Assembly (NCBI GenBank): GCA_004352715.1
Contig: SCFE01000040.1
Location: 119,034-183,033, forward strand
Length of the DNA: 64,000 bases
Reading direction: 5' to 3'
DNA from: Hofstenia miamia
Taxonomy: Eukaryota > Xenacoelomorpha > Acoela
The position numbers and the translations under genes were made by a program. Every line of letters starts with the position of its first letter. The stretch's first letter is position 1. The notes beneath the pieces were generated by a model that ran no database searches, was not told the DNA's origin, and saw only the letters and a program-made list of their open reading frames with translations. Shown here piece by piece: positions 30,549-42,769 of this stretch.

Positions 30549-31644
30549 GCAATGGCACGCGGCGGTGTTGTTTAAAACTCAAAATAATTTGGCAGCAAAA
30601 CAATGTAACACTTTATTGCAAATTTCAAGTTTATCATCTTTTAATCCGCTAAAATTACAGAACTGCAAAACAAAATGAATAAAAAAATTTAAACTCAAAC
30701 TTCGAACAATTTTCGTTGTTACCATTTTTTTCATAAAATTCAATTATCTTGAATAAAAAAGTCAATAGACACCAACTTACAAGCATAAAATTAAAGAAAA
30801 TGTATGAGAGCACCTGCAGGTTAACAAATGTTTTTAATTAATAAATGAAACGTGATGGAAACTGTTAGATCACAGGAAGATACAGGATATGATTTGGAAA
30901 CCGGATTTTGGAACTCATAACCTGATCTGGATATTTGTATTGCTCACATTTTGAGCAAATAAAACGCACTCGGTGTAGTTTATATAAGCACCTGTTGAGT
31001 TTATGCACAAATCAATAATTTACAAAATATCACTTTAATTAGATTTATCAATAGTGGCTTCATTATAAATTGATTACATTCATTATTAAATTAAAATGCT
31101 AAATACCACCTGAATTCATATGGAACTCTTACTAAACTCAATCTCCATAATTGCTACTACAACATTGAAGCCTATACATTTCTGGTGGAACTTTTAATTT
31201 AAGTTTAATATGTTTATACATTCAATCTATGTAGCTCGCGCGCTACAAGAGTATCCAGGATCTTTCAAGTTTGGTAATAGGCGTCTATGTGTTCAATTGG
31301 TTAAGGCTTTCATGCTCTCTACTATTTAGTAAATGTGTTATTTTGCATTTTTAACTCTAATTTGCCCATTGTGAATTTAGAGTATCAAACCGTTCACATG
31401 TTCAAACAATTCTGTCCAAATCTATAAGGAAATTTATGAATTCTGGGTTTGGATACGTCTAGGGATAAATGTGCTTCCCTTTTGTGGTGAATTTTTGTCA
31501 TAAAAATTATTCGTGTTTGAAGTACCGGTACATTAATCAAATATAGACTTTTTTATTTGAAAATCCGACTTTCATAAAAACATTCACTAGCTTCATTAAT
31601 AAAGCGGTATTTTGTAGTCCTAATACACTTATACCCTGTATATG
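30549..31644. other. Upstream flank of the transporter gene
   Basis: Expected to hold the promoter and any 5' untranslated exon on the minus strand. I could not pick out a TATA box or initiator with confidence in this AT-rich sequence. Confidence 0.35.
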
Positions 31645-31914
31645 TTACGGTAAGATTGTGGAATTAGCAATTTCATGAAATCCCTAAAATTTCAGGGAAT
31701 TTGTGAAACTGCCATTTCACTTAAAAACGTAGTAAAACAACCAAATTTTGATTAGTTAGGGCTAGGCTTAGAATAAGTATTTTTCCAATAAATACATGAA
31801 GTATCTATAGGAATTTTAATTGTTTTTGAAGTTATGTAAGTGAAATAATTATTTCACAAATTCACTGAATTTTAGGGATTTGACGAAATTGCTAATTACG
31901 AAACACCCCTGTAA
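31645..31914. mobile_element. Hairpin-type MITE, about 270 bp
   Basis: Two arms of about 60 bp, at about 31661-31722 and 31840-31901, are inverted copies of each other: AATTAGCAATTTC, AAATCCCTAAAATT, CAG/TGAATTTGTGAAA and ATTTCACTTA occur in both. The loop carries GATTAGTTAGGGCTAGG. The outermost bases (TTACGG left, CTGTAA right) are also roughly inverted. No coding capacity. Confidence 0.7.
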
Positions 31915-34128
31915 GTTTTAATACACTTAGATAATAAATGTGAGTTGATTTAAGAAGCAATAACTTACAGTGAGAGAAAATCAGCTGTTATCGGCCAGCT
32001 GACTCCATGTGAATGAAATGACAGTTTATTCCTCAGTTGAGAATTCTGCGATTGTCACCAGGACAACAAGAGAATGAACGCCGTTATTTCATAGGTTGAG
32101 TTGCTTGCATAGCTGAATTGAATACATGCCACGAAAACCTCACGTTGCGTCCAGGGAGCAATTCGATTGCTAAATTAATTATTTCATCAGTTTTATTAGT
32201 TAATTAAACTTTTTACAATTTTATAGATGGATTTTTTTCTGGAATATCTGCACTAAATTCCTACATTTATTGTTATAAATTAGAAATACTTAACTAAATT
32301 GATATCTGTGCAGTGCTGGTTTTATCTAGGGTAGGGGCCACAAAGCTATAAGGCTTGTCAAAATTTTAAACTGAAACCGAGACAACTATGTGAGCGTAGT
32401 GGGCCAAATTTTTTGAAATCTTAGTGGTAAATGGTGCAATCTCGAAGCATTTCAGCAAATGTTTGTTTTTAATTTCCCTTTGGAATAGAATATAATTTTA
32501 ATAAAAAACAGGAATGCCTAATTTGCTATTTTCCCAATTTTGACCAATTTTAGTGAATTAGTGAAGCATTATTTTCCTAAATGTTCACTAATCATATTGA
32601 TTTTAATATCTGCTTGAATCGCAATCAAAAATTCAAATTTTCTACCAATTTTGAATTGATGTACCAAGAACCTCTCGAGATATTAGAGAAAATCACATTG
32701 CAGAGATAAATTCTCACAATGAGAATGTTTGTAGTATAATAGTTGTTTCTATTTTAATCATACTTGAATTTTGCTTTCATTGATGGATGCAGAAGAAAAT
32801 GCGCATTCCAATAATTTTGCGAATATCAGAAATAAAAGCTTAAATTACTAAATAATTTGAACTGTAGTAGTGCTTTTACCAACTTAAATCTAAATTTCTT
32901 TCAAATTCTTATAAATGGTTTTGAAAGTTTTACTATAATTAGACAAATATTTGTTTGGTTTTTTGAAGCATAACTTTGGAACTGTTCCCTTCAAAATACC
33001 ATGAAATTATTGAAGATTGGTCATTAATTTGCTTGATAATTTAGTAGAGTGATTTTCAACTTTCAAAATGTAATGCAATGCATTAATGGAATACAGAATT
33101 GATCTTTGCTTTCTAAAACAATAATATTCTATAAAGAATCAAATTTAATTTTTTCTAATGATTGTGACCATTTCAAAAATTTCTAATAGGAACTTGAAAA
33201 AACTTGAAAGATCTTTAAAGTTTAATTTGGTAACAGTTCTATGGTGTTGTATAGTAACAATTGAGTATGATATCAAATTTTGAAGATCATATGGAAAAGG
33301 ATTCTTGGGATATAGACTAACTTCTTCATTTTCTAGTACTTGGGCCTAATTTGTTAAAACACTAGAAAATTCTACTCTTTTTCTTTTGAAACCGAGCACC
33401 CATTGAACTTCCATTCCCAAGAACCTCAGCATAAAATGCAATGTTGGAATACAATTAGATTTCACTTTCTAACTTACTTCAATTTACAGAACTAATGTTT
33501 CTATGACATATTCACCTTACTTCAATCTTCTTGAACTTCAGAATTACAGTGAATCCTAAGGAACTTCAAAGATTCTTAAGGTCTTTGCCGAGATTATACA
33601 ATGTATTTTTTTTTGTTAAATACTATAAAACTTTGAAATTTATAGTAATTAATTTAACTAACAGTTTAACCACACTACGATGTATCTCCTTCAATTACTG
33701 ATAAGCATCACAGAAATCATCATTCATATAAAACATGAAAAGACTTCATACTTATCTGGAATATAAACGATGTTAGTTTGCTGCTGCAAACATTATGTGG
33801 GAAGAGATATTGGGAATTAAGCCAAAAACTTTTTATGGTATTATTAATTTAATGCCGCGACAACAGTTCGACCCGCTGGATTTCGGGATACTAGCCTAAC
33901 CCGCTACAGTTCCGGCCAAACCGAGACGTCTTGTATGCCTTCACAGAGCCAATGTTAAATTTTTTGTTACGATACAATGTATGTATATAATTTACATTGG
34001 ATCTCAATGTTGCATAGTGCCTACAAGAGCCACTAATGCTCCTAACTGATACTGGTTTTAGCTTCAAAAACCGCACAAGGGAAGTTTTTAGTCAGTGTAC
34101 AGGTTGGTAAAAAAATTATACTAATCAC
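31915..34128. other. AT-rich non-coding stretch
   Basis: No gene or bounded element recognised. Words such as AAAGATCTTTAAAG (33208) and AAGATTCTTAAGG (33569) recall the intron repeats at 18.9-19.1 kb. Confidence 0.4.
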
Positions 34129-34988
34129 CAAGGTTGGAAGCTGGCGGAGCTGGACCTGAAAAATGAAGCAAAGCCGAGCTTGGGTCTAAAAAATCACTTT
34201 GAAAAAGAAATTAACAAAAACACACTTTTTGCAAATTTCAATTATTATGTACTGCCATTTTTGTAGTAATTTAACCCGAAGTAACTCCCGCAATTCCTAA
34301 TAATTGACTCTCAAGAACTTTATGCTACATCATGATCTTAATATTACGTATATAGAAATAGTATTTTGAAAAATAAATAATGCTTTCACACACCCCATGG
34401 CACAGGAATAATCTTTGACCCAATTTTCACAATACAAGGGAGCACAGTTACCCATGGATATGTCAAAATCTAAGAATTACCAAATTTCTGAATAGGCTGA
34501 GAAAAAATTGATTGAAAATGTGGATAATATTGATTGAATATTTATGGATACAATATACAGCTTAGGGTTACAAAAAGCTGTGCACAAAGTTGTTTGTATG
34601 TACTCTACTAAAGTGGGTTGAGGTCATAAAGGACAGCACATTTTGACTACCAATAGCCATCGATCAGTGTTAGAAGAAGCTAATTTTTACAAACTGAGCT
34701 GAGTCGGAGACATTTACATTCTAAGCTGGACCGATTCGAGTTACTAAAGAAACTTGCTGAAAATAAATCGAATTAATTTTATAAAAGAAGTAAGAATCAT
34801 TTGGCAAACTTTACATGCCTGCAAAGCGAGGGAGTGGTAATTTATTTTATTGCAGTTCTTGCTGCACCAAATTGACCAAAAAGCCGCTTCAAGTCGTCCC
34901 ATAATGAGAAATTAGCAGGTGGGACAAACTAAAGCTGAGTCGAGCCGAGCAGAGTCAGCCGACAAATTAGCCGAACTGCTTTCAACTG
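34129..34988. mobile_element. hAT-like non-autonomous element, decayed ends
   Basis: Left end CAAGGTTGGAAGCTGGCGGA and right end, reversed, CAGTTGAAAGCAGTTCGGCT are similar. GAGCTGAGTCGGAG/GAGTCGAGCCGAGC-type subterminal motifs lie near both (34175, 34690, 34937-34965). The flanking octamers do not match, so the target duplication has decayed or my boundaries are off. Confidence 0.5.
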
Positions 34989-35238
34989 CCACAGATTTGT
35001 CAATAAAGCGAACGATTGTTTTTGGATATAAAGGACTGTTTAGAGTTAAGTATTTAGGAGCATAAATTAATTTTTTCGTGTAGTGTTAAATACAACCAAT
35101 GTTTAACTGTTTGGTTTTCCATACATGAACCGATATACCAATAGTCTGTTGTGAAATGTATATATGATGTTCACTTAATAAATTCATTTAAAATACAGCA
35201 GCATAGCATGAAATTAACAAAATATTACTCAAAACATG

Positions 35239-35239
<1 letters not shown>

Positions 35240-35273
<34 letters not shown>
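35240..35273. repeat. (TA)n microsatellite ending at a single N
   Basis: TA run followed by AAT and one N (35274), then LINE coding sequence; probable contig join. Confidence 0.9.
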
Positions 35274-35274
35274 N

Positions 35275-35835
35275 TGCTTACATTGGTGTTTAAATTCAAA
35301 TAAGGAAATATCTTATGAAAATTTGTTGCACCTTAACATACTTCCAATTGCTCTTCAATTTCAATTGTATGATTTGATATTTTTCAATAAAGTACTGAAT
35401 GGGTTATACAAAATAGATCATACTGAATTTGTTAGTGTAAAGAATAATTCATCAAGAGAAAAACGGACTATTTTCAAAAATCCTAAGTGCAAATTGGTTA
35501 CATCTCATAGCAACTATTGGGATCGTATTACTTACTTGACTAATTACATATCAGTCAATTCTAATATCAACATTTATGATCGTCCTAGCATTGTAAAGAA
35601 ACAACTTCGTATATTTTTTGAAGATTATGTTATTAATCATTTTAAATTGAACAATACTTGCTCATGGTTTCTGTCTTGCAATTGCAGTAATTGTAGAGAA
35701 GTAAGATCATCTCATAAAAAGAAATAATGTGATAATTATGAACTATATTTTATTTTCAAAAAATTTTGTTTTACTTGTAAATTTAGTTTGTAGCGCTTTA
35801 TAAAGCGAATTGAAGTCATTTAGTAGTAGTAGTAG
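35275..35835 (+). mobile_element. LINE 3' end: C-terminal ORF tail, 3' UTR hairpin, (TAG)n tail
   Basis: The open frame to 35727 encodes LHLNILPIALQFQLYDLIFF, NGLYKIDHTEFVS, and later YWDRITYLTNYISVNSN and RIFFEDYVINHF, the tail usual after the RT in CR1/jockey-type LINEs, and ends with a Cys cluster (CNCSNC). The 3' UTR contains a perfect palindrome CGCTTTATAAAGCG (about 35795-35808) and the element ends in (TAG)n at about 35820-35838. It is 5'-truncated at the N. It could be the 3' part of the LINE family at 3-4 kb and 10-11 kb, but they do not overlap, so this is unproven. Confidence 0.8.
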
Positions 35836-35852
35836 TAGTATATATATATATA

Positions 35853-36592
35853 TGATAAAAATAAATTCAGGTGGATATAGATGCCGATTTAAAACGGAGA
35901 GTATATTTTTCAATAAAAACTTGGACTTAAAAATACAAAGTATACAAAAATGGCTAAATTCTATAATTCAGATCAGTTTTTTAAGTACATTAAGGCTTTC
36001 TGATCAAAGAACGCTGGTGAACTTTTGATGTTGTTCTATGGTGAGACTTTGGTTCCAGAAAAGTTTAGTTCCATCAGCAGTAATTCTGTCTGTCAAGCGT
36101 AAGAAATTACGAAAACTTCGAAGGTAAACATTCTTAGCAAACATTTATGTGTAAGCACATTCAAGGGTCTAATGTTTTTTTTCATTGTAATGTGTTGATC
36201 TTCTCCGATACAACTTTATAAAACTAATTGTAAATTTCATTCTAGATGTATGTTAATAAATCCAAAACAAATTCCTTGCTACTAATGTTAATAAAACGAT
36301 GTTGAAAATTAAGTATATCAAAACTTAATAACCTCCCAAGGGAAGATTCTTCTTAAAGAATGATTTTGATATCATGTTCCTGTTGTTATACTCCATGTAG
36401 ATTTTACAGTTCTTGACTCACTTTTAGAAATTACTATACCAATTGTGCTAATATTTGTTGAAGAAAAATTATTCCTGTAATAAAATTAGTTATCAAAACA
36501 AGTTCAATATAATTATTGCAATGAGTATGTTTTGAACGAATTATTAGTGCATTTATTTAGTGCATCAACTACATGTATTTTTGGCCTTCATA
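35853..36592. other. AT-rich spacer, no gene
   Basis: The short open frame at the start (to 36028) carries no motif I recognise. Confidence 0.35.
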
Positions 36593-36600
36593 CTAATATG

Positions 36601-36820
36601 CAGGGGCGTACGCAGGATTTTATGGCGGGAAGACATCATCATCATTACAAAATTTTTGAAAATATTGAGTAAATAGACCCTAAAAAATTCATTTCAAGAT
36701 CCTAGATTTTAAATTTTTCTATTTTTTACGAAAAGTTTTTCGATTAATCCACTCAAAATCAAATTTGGAAACCTGACGGAGAGACATTCCACCATGTCCC
36801 CCCCCCTGCGTACGCCACTG
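36601..36820. mobile_element. hAT-like MITE, 220 bp
   Basis: Ends CAGGGGCGTACGCAGG and, reversed, CAGTGGCGTACGCAGG are inverted. Flanking octamers CTAATATG (36593-36600) and CTAATAAG (36821-36828) match 7 of 8. No coding capacity. Confidence 0.88.
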
Positions 36821-36828
36821 CTAATAAG

Positions 36829-37619
36829 ACTACTAGATAAAATTCTTCCTCGTATTTTACAGCGAATTATTTCACAGTAATTATTTCAAATTCCTAAAGC
36901 AATACCTATTTATATAAAATTTAGTATTAAATATATTTAGTAAGGAAAAAGAAAAAAACAAGAGATTGGAGCAGTATGAAATGAATGAATTGCATTTATA
37001 TCAACATATTTTAGCAAAGTTTTTACAAGATTTTCTTAGTTATATTTTACTCAAAAATTCGGTGGACATGAGAACTCTTTTTATTGATTCAACGAAAATA
37101 TGTAATCGTGAAAGACCCCTTAATTACAGAAAATCAATAATATAAACCACAAAATAGATTATGCAGTAAAATAATTTTAGTGTGATTGTAAAAATTAATA
37201 TTTATTCACATGTCTTCAAATTTTTTAAGTACAAATATAAATTGTTGAGAAAATACGTGAAGTTCTTAACAACAAAACAGATATTTTCTACATAATTTGT
37301 ATTGTAATATCTTCTTCTTTTCATTATAAAGTAAATGTTGTACACGTGTTATAGTAATATTTAATTATTTTAGCATGAGCTATTGCTAAGGATGCTACAG
37401 AACCTTTTATATTTTCAAAGAAATCTAAAACATTGTCTTCGAAAAAACTCAGGTTTTTTTGTGACAAAAATAATAAAAGCGACACATTAAAATGCAGCAT
37501 AATATCTTGAATAGCTTTGATTTCATTTTTATGGATTTTATAAAGTCTATTACTTGATATTTTGAATTAACGTATGAATTCAATAATTCTGCATCGTTGT
37601 TTGTTACATAGCATTTCCA
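36829..37619. other. AT-rich spacer, no gene
   Basis: Nothing recognised. Confidence 0.35.
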
Positions 37620-37629
37620 GACAACAATT

Positions 37630-37775
37630 TAAGGTTGAAACAACGTTGTTTTAACGTCGAAATGGTACCATTTCATGAGTCAAAACAACGTTGCTTCAAC
37701 AACGTCACATTAGGTTGCTTTTTATGAATAAAAAAGCAATATTTAGAGGACGTAACAACGTTGTTTTATGTTGAC
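37630..37775. repeat. Cluster of AACAACGTTGTT palindromes
   Basis: ACAACGTTG(T/C) occurs at about 37641, 37685 and 37756 with GACGT/GTCG words between, and AAATGGTACCATTT (37660-37673) is itself a perfect palindrome. It is probably part of a mobile repeat whose ends I cannot fix. Confidence 0.55.
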
Positions 37776-37799
37776 AATGATTGCTTTTATAAATTTCAT

Positions 37800-38530
37800 G
37801 AAATTTCATTGCTGTTTAAGCAAAGATACCCCCAACAACGGGCATGATACTATCTTTGACGTGGTGCCATTGATACTTATAAAAAAAATATTTGCTGAAA
37901 CTCAGTGAATCTCTTGTTTATAAATGATAACAATAAGCATTAAAATCTGCCAAATTTAACAAAAATTTAAAATTTTAAAAGTAAGTACAATTTTGAAATA
38001 GTGCTTTCTTAAATCGTGAAAAATATTTTTTGTTTAAATGTAACTTTTTTATATAACAGTCAATTTCAACGTGTCCAAATATTCATGAATAAATTATTTT
38101 GAAAATTCACATATCTAGTATATTATAATTTTTCACAAATCTAAAATTTCGAAAAAGCTGTTCACAATTCATTTCTTTATATTAAAAGGATCTAGTTATC
38201 AAAATAATGAAGTGAGTTCTATTTGCAAGAACTGCTCACTGATTGTTTATTGCAAAAATTACCACTGATGGCGCCAATAGGTCCACCAATGGGCCACTGA
38301 TGGCATCAGTGGTGACTAATACTACATGTTTCCACAAACAGTCCACTTATGACGGCCAATATTATATTATGAATTTTAATGTATAACTTGGCATAATTTG
38401 GTTGAGTTAAAGTCACAGTTGGAAGTGTGTAGAGCATATTATCTTTAAGATGGAACACCTTCCAGCTAACCATCGAATTCATTATACAGTGCTCGTAATA
38501 ACAAAAGCTGGCATAATATTATTAATAACA
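37800..38530 (+). repeat. Dispersed repeat, copy A
   Basis: Runs parallel to 39910-40625 with many small differences. Shared landmarks are AAAATCTGCCAAATTT, GTGTCCAAATATT/TTGTCCAAATATT, CCACCAATGGGCCA, GATGGCATCAG and CAGTTGGAA. No coding capacity. Confidence 0.75.
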
Positions 38531-38586
38531 TTAATAGATAGCAAAAAAATTTGGTTGGTCCTCTTGAATCTTAAAATCGCAAATTT

Positions 38587-39014
38587 GTAGTTGCTCAAAT
38601 TAGTATTAACAGTTGTTATTATGATGTTAATGGTTGCTGCAACAACCAAAAGTATGAAACAACTATAAACAACATAAAAACAACCAAAATTGTTATCTGG
38701 GTTGCAATATAATGATATTCTCCTTATCCAAAAACCTACAGTATGCATTTATTATTAAATTCTTACATGCAGATACATTTTGAGCATATCTGAATTGGAT
38801 ATTGGCTGTCTGGAAAACGAATGCAGTTTTTGTGTATATATGTGTGCGTGTTTGTGAGGAGGGTGGGGGATGCAAGAGTCAGGTGATTTAACTTCTGGGA
38901 ATATTAATTGTAAATTTAATATAATTTTTATATTCAACCACTAAGCATTTGTAGCAATACTTTTTCAATTATTTGAGTTTTGTTGCATACATTATATGTG
39001 CATAGAATTTTTTG
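38587..39014 (+). repeat. 428-bp direct repeat, first copy
   Basis: Appears identical to 39016-39443, separated by a single N. No gene inside; the common open frames are chance AT-rich readings. Confidence 0.9.
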
Positions 39015-39015
39015 N

Positions 39016-39443
39016 GTAGTTGCTCAAATTAGTATTAACAGTTGTTATTATGATGTTAATGGTTGCTGCAACAACCAAAAGTATGAAACAACTATAAACA
39101 ACATAAAAACAACCAAAATTGTTATCTGGGTTGCAATATAATGATATTCTCCTTATCCAAAAACCTACAGTATGCATTTATTATTAAATTCTTACATGCA
39201 GATACATTTTGAGCATATCTGAATTGGATATTGGCTGTCTGGAAAACGAATGCAGTTTTTGTGTATATATGTGTGCGTGTTTGTGAGGAGGGTGGGGGAT
39301 GCAAGAGTCAGGTGATTTAACTTCTGGGAATATTAATTGTAAATTTAATATAATTTTTATATTCAACCACTAAGCATTTGTAGCAATACTTTTTCAATTA
39401 TTTGAGTTTTGTTGCATACATTATATGTGCATAGAATTTTTTG
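39016..39443 (+). repeat. 428-bp direct repeat, second copy
   Basis: Base-for-base copy of 38587-39014 as far as I can read. Immediate adjacency across one N suggests two overlapping contig ends placed side by side. Confidence 0.9.
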
Positions 39444-39498
39444 CATTGCTATATTTTGTTTGCAAATAATGTCGTCATAAAATCACGAATGTAGAAAT

Positions 39499-39577
39499 TA
39501 GTGGCGGATACAAGGTGCTCGAGGTGGTCGGACCCCTATATATATATATATATATATTAATTCTGTATCCGCTACTG
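39499..39577. mobile_element. Mini hAT-like MITE, 79 bp, with internal (TA)n
   Basis: Left end TAGTGGCGGATACA and, reversed, right end CAGTAGCGGATACAG are inverted. Flanks GTAGAAAT (39491-39498) and ATAGAAAT (39578-39585) match 7 of 8. The centre is mostly a TA microsatellite. Confidence 0.78.
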
Positions 39578-39724
39578 ATAGAAATAGAACTTTCTCCACT
39601 TCCCAATACGAAGTTTGCATCTGTAGGCGCCATTGTTAGAAAAAGAAATAAATTTGTGTATAGATGAAAGCTGGTTCTACTACCTGGACTGGGGCCCTAT
39701 TTGCCCCAATTTTCCCAAATAGCA

Positions 39725-40790
39725 AACCATTAATGATCTGACAATGGGTCATTGGAGCTGCCATTAATGGCAGACCAGTGGTGTATATCCGACAATGACC
39801 CATTGGTGAGCCAATAACAGTCTATTAATGGGCATTTGATGGCAAACGCCAGGTTTTTGATACTATAGCATTAACTTTTGTATAAATAACAACAATTTTA
39901 TATTGTTAAGCAGTTTACACATTGCTGTTTGAACAAACAAACCCAATAAAGGACAGTATGATATCTTTGAGATCCTGTCAATTATATTTAACACAAACAA
40001 TTGATACAAATTTGTATTGTTTATAAATTATAACAATAAGCATAAAATCTGCCAAATTTTAACCAAAATTTAAAATTTTAAAATTAAGCACTATTTTGAA
40101 AGAATACTATCTTAAATTTTGATAAATCTTTTCTGTTTAAGCGTAAATTTTTATGAAACTGTTAACTTCAAGTTGTCCAAATATTATAAATATATTATTT
40201 TTGAAATACATTTAGTAGGGCTTAGGTATGTTATATTTTTTTACTAATTTAAAATTTCAAAAGAACATTCCGTAATTTCTTTTATTATATTAAAAGAATC
40301 TAGGAATCAAAATAATGAAATGGGTTTTATTTGCAAGCATCTACTCATTGATTATTGATTACTAAGGTTGCCACTGATGCCGCTAATGGTCCACCAATGG
40401 GCCATTGATGGCATCAGTTGTCACACATGTTTCCCCCCAGCAGTCCACTGATTATGGCCAATGTTATATTATGAATTGTAATCCGTAACTTAGTATAATT
40501 TGATTGAAGTAAAGGCACAGTTGGAAATGTGTATCGCATATTATCCTTAAAATGGAACACTTTGCTACAACCAATTGAATTCATTATAAATTGCTCATAA
40601 AAAAAAGAGCTGATATACTAGATTGCACTGTCAACCACTAAAGGTTAAGTAAATACACTTGTTATGAAAATTTAATCTTGATCTGTCATAATGCAAATTA
40701 TTATAATTAATATTTGTTCGCTTGATGGCAGGTCGATTCAGTAATGTCATTAATGCTCCATTGTCTGACCATTAATGGCTATAAGAAACT
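39725..40790. mobile_element. Candidate inverted-repeat element containing dispersed repeat copy B
   Basis: CCATTAATGATCTGACAATGG near 39728 is inverted near 40755 (CCATTGTCTGACCATTAATGG). Inside lies copy B (39910-40625) of the repeat at 37.8-38.5 kb. GCCATTAATGGC/CCACTGATGGC words recur near both ends. Borders and target duplication were not resolved. Confidence 0.5.
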
Positions 40791-42179
40791 GATAAATAAT
40801 ACTTTTTAAAAATTGAAGTCAAACTTAATGTAATGCATATATTATATACAATAATAAAACAATTTCTCTTGCTTAGGTTGTTTCTGCAAATTGAATTCAA
40901 CGTGAGAAAACTGTTGCTTATGAAAACAATACAGGTATTCAGAAAAATGTGTTAACAAAAATAATATATTAGACAAAGATTGCTCTAAACTCTGGGAATA
41001 TATACTTATACCTAGCTTTGGCAAGGAAAACTACATATCTCTATTTTGCGGGTGAGTCATGGAGAAAAATTACACTCAGATCTCACTCTTGCGCTTTCTA
41101 AAATTGTGAATAACACATACGAAAGTAATCAACACTGCATTTACATTTTTCCTAGTGCTTATAATGATCATAGCGTCGTTTAATACTTAAAAAAATTATG
41201 GTGCCCCTCAATATAAGATTCATCATAGCGCTGCTGAAATACTTCTTGGTAAAGAAATTGCGCCGCTCAATACTTTTCGTTAATTTTGAGAAAATTTAAA
41301 ACTAATTGGACTGTGCTTCGTAGCTGTTAATACTCTATGTTGTGAGTGTATCAGGTTTACCGTTGTGTGAATTTTTTTTCACACAAATACCAACACAGCA
41401 CAACAGCAAAAAGCTTTTGTGGTCACATGACAACTTGCACAATTCAACACAACAAAGTCATAAATATCAAAACGCTTATAATTTGGTTGATCGCGTTTGT
41501 AGTGATGCTAAAAATTAATATGAGAAAGACCACCAAATTCTTCAAGATGCTTTCCGGGACAAAATCTTTCTATGTAGTAGAATATATGTATTTAAGTGCA
41601 TTCCATTCTTAACTTATTCTTTTCTATTGATGAAAAATTATCATCCACTTCCTCTTCATCAACCCAAGATATTTAAAAAAGTAAGAAAAGACTTTGTGAA
41701 AAACTCGCAGTAACAAAGGTGGTAGAAAGCTCATCTGTTTGCTAAGACTTAGAGATGGAAATATGCCTCAATTATCAGATTTAGCGCAAGCTCACAAGAG
41801 CTAGCCCAGAGAATTTCCAAAAAAAGACCACTATCTAGCCCAAGCCCGTTAAGCTCATGTGTTACATATAAACCTAAGTTATTAATTAATTAATTAAGAC
41901 CAAGGGCATCGCAAGCCCGCCACTTCAGTGTATATTAAAAGGCTAACCAATGTATGGATATCCAGGCTCCGATATATCTTTTGCAAAATTGTAGCAGTGA
42001 AAATCTATTGAACTTTATTTAAAGCTATGAAATAGCTTAAACTAAGGAACAGTATAATGTTTGCTTTATTGGAAATTTTGAAATTTTTTGGTTCAAATTT
42101 GACTTAGTGCCTAAAATTTTTAAGTAATAAAAATAATTGTATACAAAATTCTGAAATGTATCTTAAATCTTATATTTTT
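40791..42179. other. AT-rich stretch, no gene
   Basis: No convincing coding region. The open frame at 41346-41612 has no recognisable motif. Confidence 0.35.
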
Positions 42180-42760
42180 AAGAGTATTGCAAGATCAAAT
42201 TTTAGAATTCTTTGTGCCGTCGGTGAAAATTGAGTTTTTTTCAATATTTAGTTTTAGTTGATTTTTTGTAAAATAATTGTTTAATTTTTCTACATCTGTT
42301 TGGAGGTTTTTTGTAGCATCACGAGCATTTTTTGCGGTACTTATTAGGCATGTGTCGTTGGCATATTGGTAAATGTCGTTGTGTTTACCATGGTTAATTA
42401 TATCATTTACATAAATTGCAAATTAAATAGGGCCAAGGACAGTACATTGGGGCACCTCACGGTCAGTCGTAACATAGTTTGATTTTTTACTGCTTCCTAG
42501 AAAGTTCATGATTAAATTAATTGAGTAATCACCAAAATGATAATTTACAAGCTTACCGTGCAAAATATCAAAATTCGTGGAATTGAATGCCTTACTAAAA
42601 TCTAATAACGCAACAACACTGCATTCATTATGAGATATATTAGACTCTATTTGTTGAGTAATAGATAGAATTGCGTCTTGGGTGCTATGGCCATTGTGAA
42701 ACCCAAATTGTTTATGCGATAGAATGTTTCCAGATTTTAAGAACGAGAATACAATAGTTT
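42180..42760 (-). mobile_element. LINE reverse transcriptase relic
   Basis: On the minus strand: HKQFGFHNGHSTQDAIL (F-FR--HST motif), VVALLDFSKAFNST (palm Asp), VPQ-TVLGPI followed by a stop, and IYQYANDTCLI, where YADD has become YAND. Motif spacing fits CR1/jockey-type LINEs. It ends where the R2-like copy begins. Confidence 0.8.
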
Positions 42761-42769
42761 TTCAAAGAA

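Noticed and set aside
33850-33940. GC-richer patch with GTTCGACCC resembling a tRNA T-arm
   Set aside because: No acceptor or anticodon stems at the right spacing.
38482-39366. Duplicated short minus-strand open frames
   Set aside because: They repeat only because of the 428-bp duplicate; no motif, no splice support, AT-rich chance readings.
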